Positions 8,990 to 17,462 of a stretch of 64,000 nucleotides of DNA are shown here, in pieces. Below the pieces are notes generated by a model. The model was not told the origin of the DNA and searched no databases. It was given only the letters and a program-made list of their open reading frames with translations. Both the position numbers and the translations under genes were made by a program. How positions within the stretch are numbered: position 1 is the stretch's first letter; every line of letters starts with the position of its first letter. The stretch is from Maritimibacter sp. (GTDB lineage: Bacteria; Pseudomonadota; Alphaproteobacteria; Rhodobacterales; Rhodobacteraceae): contig NZNT01000002.1 of NCBI GenBank assembly GCA_002695005.1, positions 1 through 64,000 of the forward strand, in the 5' to 3' direction.

Positions 8990-9274
8990 TTGGATCGCCG
9001 ATTGATGATCTGCGGCGGCGGGTTCAGGACCGCAGACCGCAAGACCTCACTCATCGTTCCTGGTCTCACAAGCTCCAACTTGCGAAGAACCGAATTGGAC
9101 CTGTTCGCACCCCTCACTGGCTACCCGCGTGAAGCTCGCGAACGCCTACGCGCTGCCGTCAGTGATGCCAAGGCAAACCCTGAACTGGCGAAGGCACGCA
9201 AGCCGCGCACGCCGTGGCAGTGGGTGAGAGGGTCCGCTGCCGAGAAGGCGGCACGCACAGCCTTAGCCAACTAA
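8990..9274 (+). CDS. Small hypothetical protein
   Basis: An open frame of 94 codons from a TTG, or 89 from an ATG at 9005. The C-terminal half (ELDLFAPLTGYPREARERLR through KPRTPWQWVRG) looks like real protein, helical and basic. It is followed 22 bases later by a good rho-independent terminator on the same strand, which supports a real transcript. The first 30 residues are less convincing and no clear ribosome-binding site is seen, so the start is uncertain. No family is recognised. Confidence 0.4.
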   Translation: MDRRLMICGGGFRTADRKTSLIVPGLTSSNLRRTELDLFAPLTGYPREARERLRAAVSDAKANPELAKARKPRTPWQWVRGSAAEKAARTALAN

Positions 9275-9296
9275 CACATAAACGACAACGTACTGT

Positions 9297-9324
9297 AGGG
9301 CCGCTTAAGGCGGCCCTTCTGTTT
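9297..9324 (+). terminator. Rho-independent terminator
   Basis: AGGGCCGC, a five-base loop, then GCGGCCCT, followed by TCTGTTT. It ends the transcript of the small frame stopping at 9274. Confidence 0.7.
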
Positions 9325-9687
9325 GGATCAAGTACAACGACCAAAGTGAAAGGCGGAACACAGATGTTCGCTGCAATTTAAACGAATATTTGCAGCGGGC
9401 CAATGCTTTCGGTGAATCAACTGGTCGTAGATTCGTTCCCTACGCCGGAGCCAAAGTCGCTCTTAGATGATATGAGAGTATCAAGATCGCGCCACGAGGC
9501 GGTTTTGATACGATTTTGCAACGCTCCCTTCTTCTCTCACTTTGAAGTCTGCCTTCGCGCAAAGCACTGATATCTAGCCACAATGTGGGGGATGTGGAGT
9601 CGCATGACCGTGCGCGAGTGACAACTTCCAGAATCTTCGGCCATTCAGTAACCTCAAGCTCTGAATGCAGACGAGGACGCAGGGCCT
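9325..9687. other. Intergenic, probable promoter region of the HNH gene
   Basis: No gene seen. It presumably contains the promoter for the restriction–modification pair that follows; no unambiguous -35/-10 pair could be fixed. Confidence 0.4.
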
Positions 9688-10653
9688 ATGAGTAAGGTAG
9701 ATATGGTGCGGCGAGCGTTAGAAGCGTCGCACGCAGTGGAATTGGTCCTTTTGGAAGAACGATATGGCTGGCCCTCAATCGTTGGGAATAATGCGATAGA
9801 CGCAGGTGCCCGATTTGCAATTCATATTGCGCCAGTCGGCGACTTCCATCGCAACCCCAACGAAATGCGTTTCCAAAACCCAGGGTCAAACCGTCCGGTT
9901 TCAGACGACGACGGCATTCCAGTTCTTCTTGGAATCGAGGACAGCGAAGAACCTATCCTGTTGGTAGCGGCCGATGCGCAGTCGAGGGTTGGGCGAACAA
10001 CCCGGTTCTCCGTGCGGATTGAAAAATCAATGATCCCAAAGGCACGACAAGAAGGTGCTGCGGTTTTCACAAACGGCTCTGGAGAAAGGATCACGGCATT
10101 TCGTGCTGAGTTCTTGCCAAGCTTTTTGGCGGCAACGGCAGCGGGATACGAGCTGCCGGCCACCCGCCTAAATGAAATATCGGACGCCTCGGGTCTGCGC
10201 GACGAAAACACTGATGCAGCAGCAGAACGCGCTCGCCGAGCCGCGTCAATCTTGATCCGTGACCAAACGTTCGGTGCCAAAGTTCGAGATGCTTACGGGC
10301 ATCGCTGTGCTATGTGTGGCCTTGCCGCCGGTTTGACTGTCGGTGCGCATATCTATCCTGCCTCGGCCCCCGGGTCTCCCTACACTACTGACAATGGGGT
10401 ATGCTTGTGTGAGAACCACCATCGGGCTTATGACGCTTTCAAGATATGGTTCGATCCGGCGACGTTTGAGATCCGTGTCCACCCTGATGTGATAGCCGAA
10501 GCCGGAGGCGACCCATACCTCAAAGCGTTCTTGGATGTGACCTTCGACACGCTCAAAGTGCCCACCGACCCAGCGAAGAAGCCAAGTGCGCAGTATGTTA
10601 ACCAGCGCAGGCAATACTTCGACAAAGACTACGACTGGCTAGGCAACACTTAG
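9688..10653 (+). CDS. HNH endonuclease, probable restriction enzyme
   Basis: A 321-residue protein with a C-terminal HNH nuclease domain: HRCAMCG gives a CX2C pair (C207, C210), then the motif histidine in GAHIYP (H221), the asparagine in DNGVCLC (N236) and HH at 244–245, with C239/C241 as further possible metal ligands. This is the arrangement of the HNH_2 type found in many restriction enzymes. The N-terminal 190 residues are not recognised and are the likely DNA-recognition part. It lies 25 bases upstream of a C5-cytosine methyltransferase on the same strand, so a type II restriction–modification pair is the natural reading. A GCAGGG box precedes the ATG. Confidence 0.78.
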   Translation: MSKVDMVRRALEASHAVELVLLEERYGWPSIVGNNAIDAGARFAIHIAPVGDFHRNPNEMRFQNPGSNRPVSDDDGIPVLLGIEDSEEPILLVAADAQSRVGRTTRFSVRIEKSMIPKARQEGAAVFTNGSGERITAFRAEFLPSFLAATAAGYELPATRLNEISDASGLRDENTDAAAERARRAASILIRDQTFGAKVRDAYGHRCAMCGLAAGLTVGAHIYPASAPGSPYTTDNGVCLCENHHRAYDAFKIWFDPATFEIRVHPDVIAEAGGDPYLKAFLDVTFDTLKVPTDPAKKPSAQYVNQRRQYFDKDYDWLGNT

Positions 10654-10678
10654 CCACACATCGACGATCCTGCACTAC

Positions 10679-12592
10679 ATGTTGGGGTTTCGCTTGAAGC
10701 CACACCCTGCTCGTGCGATGGTCTATCAAAACATGAGGGATGTCGCGTTGAGCAGAAGAATCAAAACACTCAGCCTTTTCAGCGGCGCCGGGGGCATGGA
10801 CATTGGGTTCCACAATGCTGGTGGCTATGACATCGTCGGCTGTGTTGAAATCAGTGCAAAATACGCTGCCACACTGGAAGCAAACACTGGCGCGGAACGC
10901 TTCTTCGGCGACGGAACGCAGGTATTTTGTCAAGACGTTGAGGACTTTGACGCAGAGGCGTTCTCCGACAAAGGGGTCGAATGCATCATCGGGGGACCTC
11001 CTTGCCAGACGTTTTCGGCGGCGGGGCGTCGCGCTGGGGGTGTGATCGGCACCTCGGATGTCCGGGGACAACTCTTCAAGCGCTATTGTGAAATTGTCGA
11101 AATCGTAAGGCCAAAGGTTTTCGTCTTTGAGAATGTTTATGGACTGCCGGGAGCCAATGGCGGTGCACCTTGGCGTAGCATTTTGGAGTCTTTCTCGGCG
11201 TTAGGGTATCGGCTGAACTTTGAAGTCGTTGATGCGGCTGACTACGGCGTGCCACAACACCGCGAGCGTCTTTTTTTGATCGGCGCACTCGAAAAGCAAT
11301 TTGATTTCCCGAAGCCCACTCATGGCCCTGACTCCGACAGCGACCAACCTCTAACAAGCGTTGCGGCCGCAATCGAGGATTTGCAAAACCCAGCAGAGCA
11401 TCCCTCGAGTGGTCCAGGGGGAATGTATGGGCACCTCCTGCCGCTGGTGCCACCGGGTCTGAACTACTCGTTCTTCACGGCAGAGATGGGGCACCCGAAA
11501 CCAGTTTTCGCGTGGCGTTCAAAATTCCATGACTTGCTTTACAAGGTCGACCCTTCTTATCCGTGCCGGACATTAAAGGCACAGCCAGGTAAGTTCACTG
11601 GACCATTCCATTGGAAGAACCGGCACTTCTCCGTTCCAGAACTCAAACGCTTGCAGACCTTCCCGGATGAGTATCATCTTGAGGGAAATCAAGGCGTAGT
11701 TCTGGAGCAAATTGGTAATTCGGTGCCACCTCGCCTTGCTCAAGTGATTGCTATGGCCATTTCCAACCAGTACTTTGGCGGGCAGTTTGAAGACGTCGTT
11801 CCACGCCCTCAGCTCTTCAAATCCACATTTCGTACTCGTCAACGAGAACGCTCCAAACTATTCAAAGAGATCGCCCGGAAAGCAATAGAGGATCAGTTAG
11901 CGGAAGGAATGATAGACGAAGAGCTACAGCTTTTTGATGAGGAATATTTCCTTCCACTGGGTGAGTTTTTTTCAGTTTCTAAGATGGCAGAACCGACTGC
12001 GAAGGGGCGAAGCGCGCAAGTCTCAGTAAAGGACCGTGGCGAGAAGATTGAAGTCAACTTTTCCTCTGCCCCTTCGGATTCTCGATCCAAGGGTAAGATC
12101 AAAATCTGCGGCCTTGAAAAGTACTTGCATAGAATAAAGGAAATCGAAATCATCTGCCAACTCGCGGAAACCCGCGACGTGTTTTTTCTTTGGTGGGCAA
12201 TCCAAGATGTTATGGTTAGCCGCTCGCGCTTTTTCACGCTAATCGACATCTACGGCCACTATGCAAATAGGGGTGACACCGTCAAAGTCACTGGATCCTA
12301 CGGGCTCAATTCGGCAATGCCGAAGGTCCGCGCGCTCAACTACTTCCTTAACTCTGCGAATTGCGGAGGTTTCTGGGACCGGTCTGCTCTCAGCCCCATC
12401 TTAGAGGTTTCGCAGGCAAAACTGGACCGATTGGTAGAAGACCTTCGAGCCATCCGCATGGACATCAGAACCTCGACGTCACATCCAATTATTGGTCCAG
12501 ATCGAGTGCTTTGCACATACCCATTCCCGTTGCTTTCGCAAAAGGCACTGGTTGTAAGCCGCGTAGAGTTTTTGGAACAAGCAACCAGCTAA
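10679..12592 (+). CDS. DNA (cytosine-5-)-methyltransferase with long C-terminal extension
   Basis: Transfers methyl from S-adenosylmethionine to C5 of cytosine in DNA. Motifs in order: FSGAGG (I, residues 34–39), GGPPCQ with catalytic C109 (IV), ENV (VI, 151–153), QHRER (VIII, 193–197) and QIGNSVPP (X, 344–351). The catalytic part ends near residue 370; the remaining 265 residues match no domain I recognise and are unusual for this family. Several starts are possible (ATG at 10679, 10718 or 10733, TTG at 10748) and none has a strong ribosome-binding site. It probably protects host DNA from the upstream HNH nuclease. Its product must be compatible with the neighbouring McrBC system. Confidence 0.9.
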   Translation: MLGFRLKPHPARAMVYQNMRDVALSRRIKTLSLFSGAGGMDIGFHNAGGYDIVGCVEISAKYAATLEANTGAERFFGDGTQVFCQDVEDFDAEAFSDKGVECIIGGPPCQTFSAAGRRAGGVIGTSDVRGQLFKRYCEIVEIVRPKVFVFENVYGLPGANGGAPWRSILESFSALGYRLNFEVVDAADYGVPQHRERLFLIGALEKQFDFPKPTHGPDSDSDQPLTSVAAAIEDLQNPAEHPSSGPGGMYGHLLPLVPPGLNYSFFTAEMGHPKPVFAWRSKFHDLLYKVDPSYPCRTLKAQPGKFTGPFHWKNRHFSVPELKRLQTFPDEYHLEGNQGVVLEQIGNSVPPRLAQVIAMAISNQYFGGQFEDVVPRPQLFKSTFRTRQRERSKLFKEIARKAIEDQLAEGMIDEELQLFDEEYFLPLGEFFSVSKMAEPTAKGRSAQVSVKDRGEKIEVNFSSAPSDSRSKGKIKICGLEKYLHRIKEIEIICQLAETRDVFFLWWAIQDVMVSRSRFFTLIDIYGHYANRGDTVKVTGSYGLNSAMPKVRALNYFLNSANCGGFWDRSALSPILEVSQAKLDRLVEDLRAIRMDIRTSTSHPIIGPDRVLCTYPFPLLSQKALVVSRVEFLEQATS

Positions 12593-12906
12593 ATGAGTTT
12601 AAGCCGGGGCCGCTCCTGAAGCCCATGTCAACGCGACATCGCCGTTACAGTGGTACCGGAGAAAGCGTCAGAGACGCGAGATCGCAGCCGAGTAATTGTC
12701 CTCGATCGTGCGTGACTATCAGCATGTTTAGAAAGTTTCTGAGTGGAGCGAAGGCAACAACCGATCCCGGGAAACTGCTTTGGAAGTCCGACATGCTCAA
12801 ACCGATACTGCTCTGATCGATGGCACCCAACTGACACCCAGAAACAGTCAAACAAACTGATCAAGTGTTAGACTGCGGTCTATAATGTTGATTTTATTGC
12901 TTTAAA
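12593..12906. other. Island–tRNA junction spacer
   Basis: No gene seen. AT-richer sequence directly at the 3' end of tRNA-Phe, with GC content like the island and unlike the block to the right. No second copy of the tRNA 3' end was found in the window. Confidence 0.4.
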
Positions 12907-12981
12907 TGGTGCCCGGGGGCGGAATCGAACCACCGACACGAGGATTTTCAATCCACTGCTCTACCCCTGAGCTACCCGGGC
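12907..12981 (-). tRNA. tRNA-Phe (GAA)
   Basis: A 75-base cloverleaf including the encoded CCA. The acceptor arm is GCCCGGG / CCCGGGC with discriminator A, the D-arm is GCTC…GAGC, the anticodon loop is TTGAAAA, and the T-loop is GGTTCGATTCC. The anticodon stem has one T·T mismatch. The 3' end faces the island. Confidence 0.95.
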
Positions 12982-13060
12982 ACGGGTGAACGCGTTGCGT
13001 TCGGGTCGGCGTTTTCTAGTCGGGGGCGCGGCAGGTGTCCAGAGGGAATCGGGGACTTTT

Positions 13061-13255
13061 TCAGTGCGGTTTCGGGGACTCTTTAGAGAGCTCGCGCTCC
13101 ATCTCCTCGATGAGATCCTCGATGTCGTCCGGGTCCTCTGACGCGACACGATAGGAGCCGTTCAGCCACTTGCCCAGGTCCACATCGGCGCAGCGGCGCG
13201 AGCAGAAGGGGCGGTATTTCGGATCGCTGTCCTTTGCGCAGATCGGGCAGGTCAT
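13061..13255 (-). CDS. yacG: DNA gyrase inhibitor YacG (zinc finger)
   Basis: A 64-residue zinc protein of the YacG family, known in E. coli to bind GyrB and inhibit gyrase. CPIC at the start and CSRRC around residue 20 supply the four zinc-binding cysteines (CX2C…CX3C), followed by the diagnostic DLGKWLNGSYRV segment. The C-terminal tail is acidic. The ATG overlaps the rng stop as TGATG, so it is translated by coupling to rng. It is the last gene of the minus-strand infA–maf–rng–yacG run before tRNA-Phe. Confidence 0.9.
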   Translation of the reverse strand: MTCPICAKDSDPKYRPFCSRRCADVDLGKWLNGSYRVASEDPDDIEDLIEEMERELSKESPKPH

Positions 13256-14280
13256 CAAAGCTCCACGGGAAGCCGGTCTCTCTTGCGTTGGAGCTCAAAA
13301 TGCCCAAGCGGGGTCCAACCTGCAAGGGTGGTTTCGATGCCGTCACGACGGAAGGCGGCACGCAGGACCTGCTCAAAGGCCGCGCGGTCCTTCTTCGGCA
13401 TCGGCGCGAGGTCGAGCGTGACCTGACCACCGAGCCCCCGCAGGCGCAGAAGGCGCGGCAGGTCGCGGGCCAGCGCGATGTTGGCCTTGAGCCCGGCAGC
13501 GAGCGACGTGTCGCTCCCCGTGTTCACGTCCACCGCGACAAGCGCACGGGTCGGTTCGACGAAGGCATAGGCACCGCCCGCCAACGCCTGTCGCGACGCG
13601 AGCGCGCGGTCGAGCAGGTCGGCGATCCCGTTCGTCTCGAAACTGCCCGGAGCCTCGTCCAGCACATCCGGCACGGGCCAGTCGCGCCAGGCCGAGACAT
13701 GCGCATCAGGACCGTCGACGAGCAATTCAGGCTCGCGCCCCTGGGCGTCGCCCAGCACGGCTTCGGCCAATGTGCGCATCTCTGCGATATCTTCGGCCAC
13801 CGCGCCGTCATCGGCGCCTTCGGCCGAGGACCGCACGATCAGGCCATAAGGCGAGCCCTCCATCACCGCGTCAGCGATCTCGAGCAGGCGCACACGCTCC
13901 TCCTCGTCGCGCACCTGCCGGGAGAGGTTGAGGCCCGGGGCCTCGGGCGTGACGATGGCATAGCGGGATTTGAAGAGCACTTTGGTGGAGACCGCAGGTG
14001 CCTTGCCCGCCTCCGCCCAGCCGCTGACCTGCACGAGGAGCGGTTGACCGGGGGCGAGACCTTTGGCCTGGCGCAGAAACCCACGCGTGCCCCCGAGGTC
14101 GAGGAACATGCCCCCCTGCCCCTTCATCGGGCGTTCGCAGATGCCGCGATAGATCGCACCGGGGAGTGGGCCGGGGTGGTCCGCCGGATCGACGAGCAGG
14201 TCTTCGAGCGTGCCATCGACGACGAGGGCCGCCGCACGACGCCCGTCGATTTCGTCCAGCGCGATCACCGACCCTTTCAT
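13255..14280 (-). CDS. rng: Ribonuclease E/G family protein
   Basis: A 341-residue protein of the RNase E/G family, shorter than E. coli RNase G. The start [19 protein letters not shown] is set by an ATGA overlap with the maf stop and GGAGG upstream; a longer frame to 14379 is not needed. An S1-like RNA-binding segment is seen at about residues 30–100 (GAIYRGI…[14 protein letters not shown]). [17 protein letters not shown] contains the catalytic D-V-N-T-G metal site of the family, and [12 protein letters not shown] a second acidic site. The zinc-link cysteines and C-terminal extension of longer relatives are absent. Probably acts in rRNA or mRNA processing. Confidence 0.85.
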   Translation of the reverse strand: MKGSVIALDEIDGRRAAALVVDGTLEDLLVDPADHPGPLPGAIYRGICERPMKGQGGMFLDLGGTRGFLRQAKGLAPGQPLLVQVSGWAEAGKAPAVSTKVLFKSRYAIVTPEAPGLNLSRQVRDEEERVRLLEIADAVMEGSPYGLIVRSSAEGADDGAVAEDIAEMRTLAEAVLGDAQGREPELLVDGPDAHVSAWRDWPVPDVLDEAPGSFETNGIADLLDRALASRQALAGGAYAFVEPTRALVAVDVNTGSDTSLAAGLKANIALARDLPRLLRLRGLGGQVTLDLAPMPKKDRAAFEQVLRAAFRRDGIETTLAGWTPLGHFELQRKRDRLPVEL

Positions 14281-14873
14281 GCCCATCCTCCATAGACCGG
14301 ATAACCGGCGGCGGTCAGAAGCGCCGCGGTCTCGGCCACGGGAAGGCCCATGACCGCCGTGTAGCTGCCTTGAATCCACGGCACGAAGGCACCGGCCGGT
14401 CCCTGAATCGCGTAGGCGCCGGCCTTGCCCTGCCAGTCTCCGCTGGCGAGGTAGGCGTTCACCTCCACATCCGAGAGCCGCTTCAACTTCACCGTGGTGA
14501 CCACTTCACGCTCCCACACTCGTTCGGGGGTGCGCACCGCCACACAGGTGATGACCTTGTGACGCCGGCCCGACAGCAGATGCAGAAATTGCGCCGCTTC
14601 CCCTGCATCCGTAGGCTTGCCCATGATCCTGCGACCCAGCGCGACGGTGGTGTCAGCACAAAGCGCCACCTCGCCCGCACTGACGTCCATCGCCTGGGCC
14701 TTGCCACGCGTCACGCGGCGGCAATAGGCGCGTGGATCCTCGCCTTTCAGGGGTGTCTCGTCGATATCGGGGGGCCGCACCTCGTCCGCCTCGATCCCCA
14801 GCGTGCCGATCAGTTCGGCGCGCCGTGGCGACCCGGACCCGAGGATGAGCCTCGGCTTACCGGAAGCGGTAAT
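14277..14873 (-). CDS. maf: Maf-like nucleotide pyrophosphatase, non-canonical start
   Basis: Maf proteins hydrolyse non-standard or modified nucleoside triphosphates. The family signature [14 protein letters not shown] is encoded at about 14822–14852, followed by [16 protein letters not shown] and the C-terminal [18 protein letters not shown]. The frame containing the signature has no ATG, GTG or TTG upstream of it: the first canonical start is a GTG at 14780, which would remove the signature. An in-frame ATT at 14873, inside the end of infA, would give 198 residues, the usual family length, so that end is given here. The stop overlaps the rng start. Confidence 0.7.
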   Translation of the reverse strand: MTASGKPRLILGSGSPRRAELIGTLGIEADEVRPPDIDETPLKGEDPRAYCRRVTRGKAQAMDVSAGEVALCADTTVALGRRIMGKPTDAGEAAQFLHLLSGRRHKVITCVAVRTPERVWEREVVTTVKLKRLSDVEVNAYLASGDWQGKAGAYAIQGPAGAFVPWIQGSYTAVMGLPVAETAALLTAAGYPVYGGWA

Positions 14874-15075
14874 TGATCCGACCCTTCGTCAGATCATAGG
14901 GGGTCATCTCGACCTGGACTCGGTCGCCGGTCAGAACGCGGATGCGGTTCTTGCGCAACTTGCCTGCCGTGTGCGCGATGATCTCATGGCCGTTTTCCAG
15001 CTCGACCCGAAACGTCGCATTCGGCAGGAGTTCCTTCACGACGCCGGGAAATTCGAGCAGTTCTTCCTTGGCCAT
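14857..15075 (-). CDS. infA: Translation initiation factor IF-1
   Basis: A 72-residue S1/OB-fold factor, nearly the whole family consensus: [20 protein letters not shown] at the start, then [20 protein letters not shown] and a C-terminal [12 protein letters not shown]. It binds the ribosomal A site during initiation. The ATG at 15075 matches the family start; an upstream in-frame extension to 15129 is not conserved-looking. The maf frame overlaps its last codons. Confidence 0.97.
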   Translation of the reverse strand: MAKEELLEFPGVVKELLPNATFRVELENGHEIIAHTAGKLRKNRIRVLTGDRVQVEMTPYDLTKGRINYRFR

Positions 15076-15093
15076 GTTCACTCCATAGTTATT

Positions 15094-15112
15094 CACCCGC
15101 TTGCTGCGGGTG
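15094..15112 (-). promoter_or_regulatory. Hairpin in the infA leader
   Basis: CACCCGC, a five-base loop, then GCGGGTG, a perfect seven-pair stem starting 18 bases upstream of the infA start. It could be a leader structure or the tail of a terminator for the gene upstream; there is no T-run. Confidence 0.3.
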
Positions 15113-15152
15113 CCCTTAAATGGTCCCAAACGCCCGAATTATCAAGGGCGAT

Positions 15153-16028
15153 TCAACGAAGGGATACGAGGGGGATGGGCGGGATGGAAACGGCGTCCGC
15201 GCCGAATTGTTCCGGCCAGTCGGTGCGTGTGCGCACACCGCCCGCCGTGCGCACGGTTTGCAGGCGGGCAACGTCCAGCTCGACCCGGGTCCAGCCGGGC
15301 GTGTTCATCGCGCCTTGTGCGAGAATCCCGGTTTCGGGCAAGCCGTGGTCGGATGGAACGTAAATGCCTGCGGCACCTGTGTTTTCGTCTACCACCTCCG
15401 ACCACGCGGCCTGCCCTTGCGTCGGGGCGTGCGCCACCACGCACTGGGCCTCAAGCGCGCGTGCGCGCGCACCTGTGCGGACGCGGGAGAAGCCGGCCAT
15501 CGCCTCGGTTTGTGAGGGAACGAGGAGCACGTCCAGCCCGGCCTCGGCCATAGCCCGAGTCGCAAGCGGGAATTCACAATCATAACAGATCTGCACGCCA
15601 ACCCGGCCCAGCGTCGTGTCCATCAAGACAGGCGCACCGCCCGGGGCACAGCCCATCGGGTCGCGCTCCCACGGCGTCCGGACACGCTTGTCATGCGCCT
15701 GTCGCTTGCCGGAGGGGGCTAAGAACATGGCGCGGTTGACGGGGGCGTCGCCGTCGAACACGGGGCCGGACGGGGCGAGGATGTGAATGTCGTAACGTGT
15801 GGCCAACCTCGCCCAATGATCCCACGCCCGCGGCAAGGCCTCCGACACGGCGCGCATTTCGGCCGAAAGTCCGCGCGCGCCAGTGATCGCGGCCAGTTCC
15901 ATCGCGCCATATTCGGGAAAGACGGCGATATCGGCCCCGGCATCCGCAACCCATGCCTCGGCCTTGTCCTCCCACCCGGCCCAGGAGTCCGGCCCGTCAA
16001 CCGGGTAGCACGCGGCAGCGATCTTCAC
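15153..16028 (-). CDS. Carbon–nitrogen hydrolase (nitrilase superfamily)
   Basis: A 291-residue cytoplasmic amidase of the nitrilase superfamily. The catalytic triad is visible: E39 in FPEYG, K114 in HDKRVRTPWE and C148 in QICYDCEFP. These enzymes cleave carbon–nitrogen bonds in amides or nitriles; the substrate cannot be told. The start MKIAAACYPV matches the usual first strand. It is the first of four genes (amidase, GNAT, two NTF2-like) lying between infA and the phosphatase–hisD block on the same strand. Confidence 0.87.
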   Translation of the reverse strand: MKIAAACYPVDGPDSWAGWEDKAEAWVADAGADIAVFPEYGAMELAAITGARGLSAEMRAVSEALPRAWDHWARLATRYDIHILAPSGPVFDGDAPVNRAMFLAPSGKRQAHDKRVRTPWERDPMGCAPGGAPVLMDTTLGRVGVQICYDCEFPLATRAMAEAGLDVLLVPSQTEAMAGFSRVRTGARARALEAQCVVAHAPTQGQAAWSEVVDENTGAAGIYVPSDHGLPETGILAQGAMNTPGWTRVELDVARLQTVRTAGGVRTRTDWPEQFGADAVSIPPIPLVSLR

Positions 16029-16046
16029 CGAACCCCTCCCGAAGGC

Positions 16047-16634
16047 TCACAATTCACGCAGCCAGACCTGAAGCGGTTTTGCATCCTCTTCTCCTTTTCC
16101 GACATCTTTCCAAGTGAAACGCGCCACCGCGCCCGGAACCTTGTCATATCCACGCTTTCGCCAGAACGGGTCGAGCGGCTGGTAGCCGGCAGGCCGGTCC
16201 GGATGATCCTCCGGCCGCACCACTGCGCAGAAGGCTGCATAACGCGCGCCGAGGGCCCGGGCATGCGCCTCGCGCAGGTCGAAAAAGGCATGGCCTGCCC
16301 CCTGCCCGCGATAGCGCACGCGCAGAACCGACTCGGCGCAGTAGAACACATCGTCGGTCTCCACGCCCGACCCGGCGAAGGCGTCGCTGAATTCTTCGGC
16401 ATGGTCGGCAAGCGGCGAACCCGTGGCAGCGCCCACCAGCCTGTCCCCATCGAATGCGCCCACGACAATCGCCCCGGCGCTGTCGCGGTAGCCTTGCAGG
16501 TAAGACCGCTCATAAGCCAGATCGCCGTCATAAAGGTAAGGCCAGTCGCGGAACACCTCGATCCGCAAGCGCGCGACATCGTCCAGACGGGTTGCGAGGT
16601 CGGACCCCGTCAGCGGCGCAAACCGCAAGGGCAT
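16047..16634 (-). CDS. GNAT family N-acetyltransferase
   Basis: A 195-residue acetyl-CoA-dependent acyltransferase. The start MPLRFAPL at 16634 is chosen because its ATG overlaps the previous stop as TGATG. The GNAT acetyl-CoA site is VRYRGQGAGHAFFDLREAHA (about residues 105–124), with R-x-x-G-x-G, preceded by the SVLRV strand. C-terminal DPFWRKRGYDK is typical. The substrate is unknown. It is coupled to the NTF2-like genes upstream and lies 19 bases before the amidase. Confidence 0.85.
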   Translation of the reverse strand: MPLRFAPLTGSDLATRLDDVARLRIEVFRDWPYLYDGDLAYERSYLQGYRDSAGAIVVGAFDGDRLVGAATGSPLADHAEEFSDAFAGSGVETDDVFYCAESVLRVRYRGQGAGHAFFDLREAHARALGARYAAFCAVVRPEDHPDRPAGYQPLDPFWRKRGYDKVPGAVARFTWKDVGKGEEDAKPLQVWLREL

Positions 16635-17032
16635 CAGACGGCGCTCATGAAATCTACGAAGGAGATGATGAACCGCACCCGCTCCAGATAGCCATCGCGC
16701 CATGTGCCGAAGACGGCCACCGGAATTTCCGCCACCTGTCCTGTCGCCTCCGGCAGCCCGTGGACGGTTTCGAGGTAGGTCAACCTGGCGGTCGCGAGCG
16801 TCGCGCTCTCGCACCCCTCCACGGTGTGCTGCCAGCTGAGGAACTTGAAGTCGTAGTGCCTCTCGAAATAGGCGATCACGCCATCGGCCCCGGTCTTGCC
16901 TCGCAACTCCCCGAGCGGACCGATGTTGATCACCGTTTCGTGGCTGACGTATCGCAGCGCATTGTCCCAGTCACGGTGATTTGCTGCCGTGAACATGATA
17001 TCGGCGACAGCGACGATGTCTTCTTCGGTCAT
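16634..17032 (-). CDS. NTF2-like (SnoaL-type) protein, copy 1
   Basis: A 132-residue protein of the cone-shaped NTF2/SnoaL fold, judged from the initial helix pattern (DIMFTAANHRDWDNALRYVSHETVIN), the GVIAYFERHYDF helix and the strand series ending RVRFIISFVDF. Members are small enzymes or ligand-binding proteins; no catalytic pair is certain here. It overlaps the next gene of the same fold by four bases, so this is a tandem pair, likely from duplication, co-translated with the acetyltransferase. Confidence 0.7.
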   Translation of the reverse strand: MTEEDIVAVADIMFTAANHRDWDNALRYVSHETVINIGPLGELRGKTGADGVIAYFERHYDFKFLSWQHTVEGCESATLATARLTYLETVHGLPEATGQVAEIPVAVFGTWRDGYLERVRFIISFVDFMSAV

Positions 17033-17454
17033 CGGCCCTGTGCCTCCGGTGCGGCATCGAACACCCGCATCCAGTCGTCGAGCGAATACACCAAGTGCGT
17101 GCGATAGAAGAGGTTGTCGCGGAATGTGATGAACGACGCGAAGGGAACGACGGCAAACTGGCCCCGTGCCTCCGGAAAGCCCGCCTTGGTGGTGTGGTAG
17201 GTCAGCCTGAGCCGCGTCTCGACGGCGGCCCGGTCGCCGCTCACGAGCGGATGGTAGTCACGCATGTCGAGCCGGTAGTTCTGGCCGTAGTGCTCAAAAA
17301 AGGCCCGGACGCCACCGGGTCCGGCGACCCGCTGCGACGCGCCATAGCGCATGGCGGCATCGGGATGGGACAGCGTCTCCAGCGTGTCCCAGTCGCACTG
17401 GCTGATGGCCCGCCACGCGGTATCTATCAAGGCCTTTGCTTGCTGCGGTTCCAT
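17029..17454 (-). CDS. NTF2-like (SnoaL-type) protein, copy 2
   Basis: A 141-residue NTF2/SnoaL-fold protein, related to its downstream neighbour in layout (ISQCDWDTLETLSHPDAAMR…GGVRAFFEHYGQNYR…RTHLVYSLDDWMRVF). The two may form a heterodimer. Its ATGA overlap with the next gene indicates translational coupling. The phosphatase gene ends nine bases upstream, so it may be in the same transcript. Confidence 0.7.
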   Translation of the reverse strand: MEPQQAKALIDTAWRAISQCDWDTLETLSHPDAAMRYGASQRVAGPGGVRAFFEHYGQNYRLDMRDYHPLVSGDRAAVETRLRLTYHTTKAGFPEARGQFAVVPFASFITFRDNLFYRTHLVYSLDDWMRVFDAAPEAQGR

Positions 17455-17462
17455 CTTCTCCC

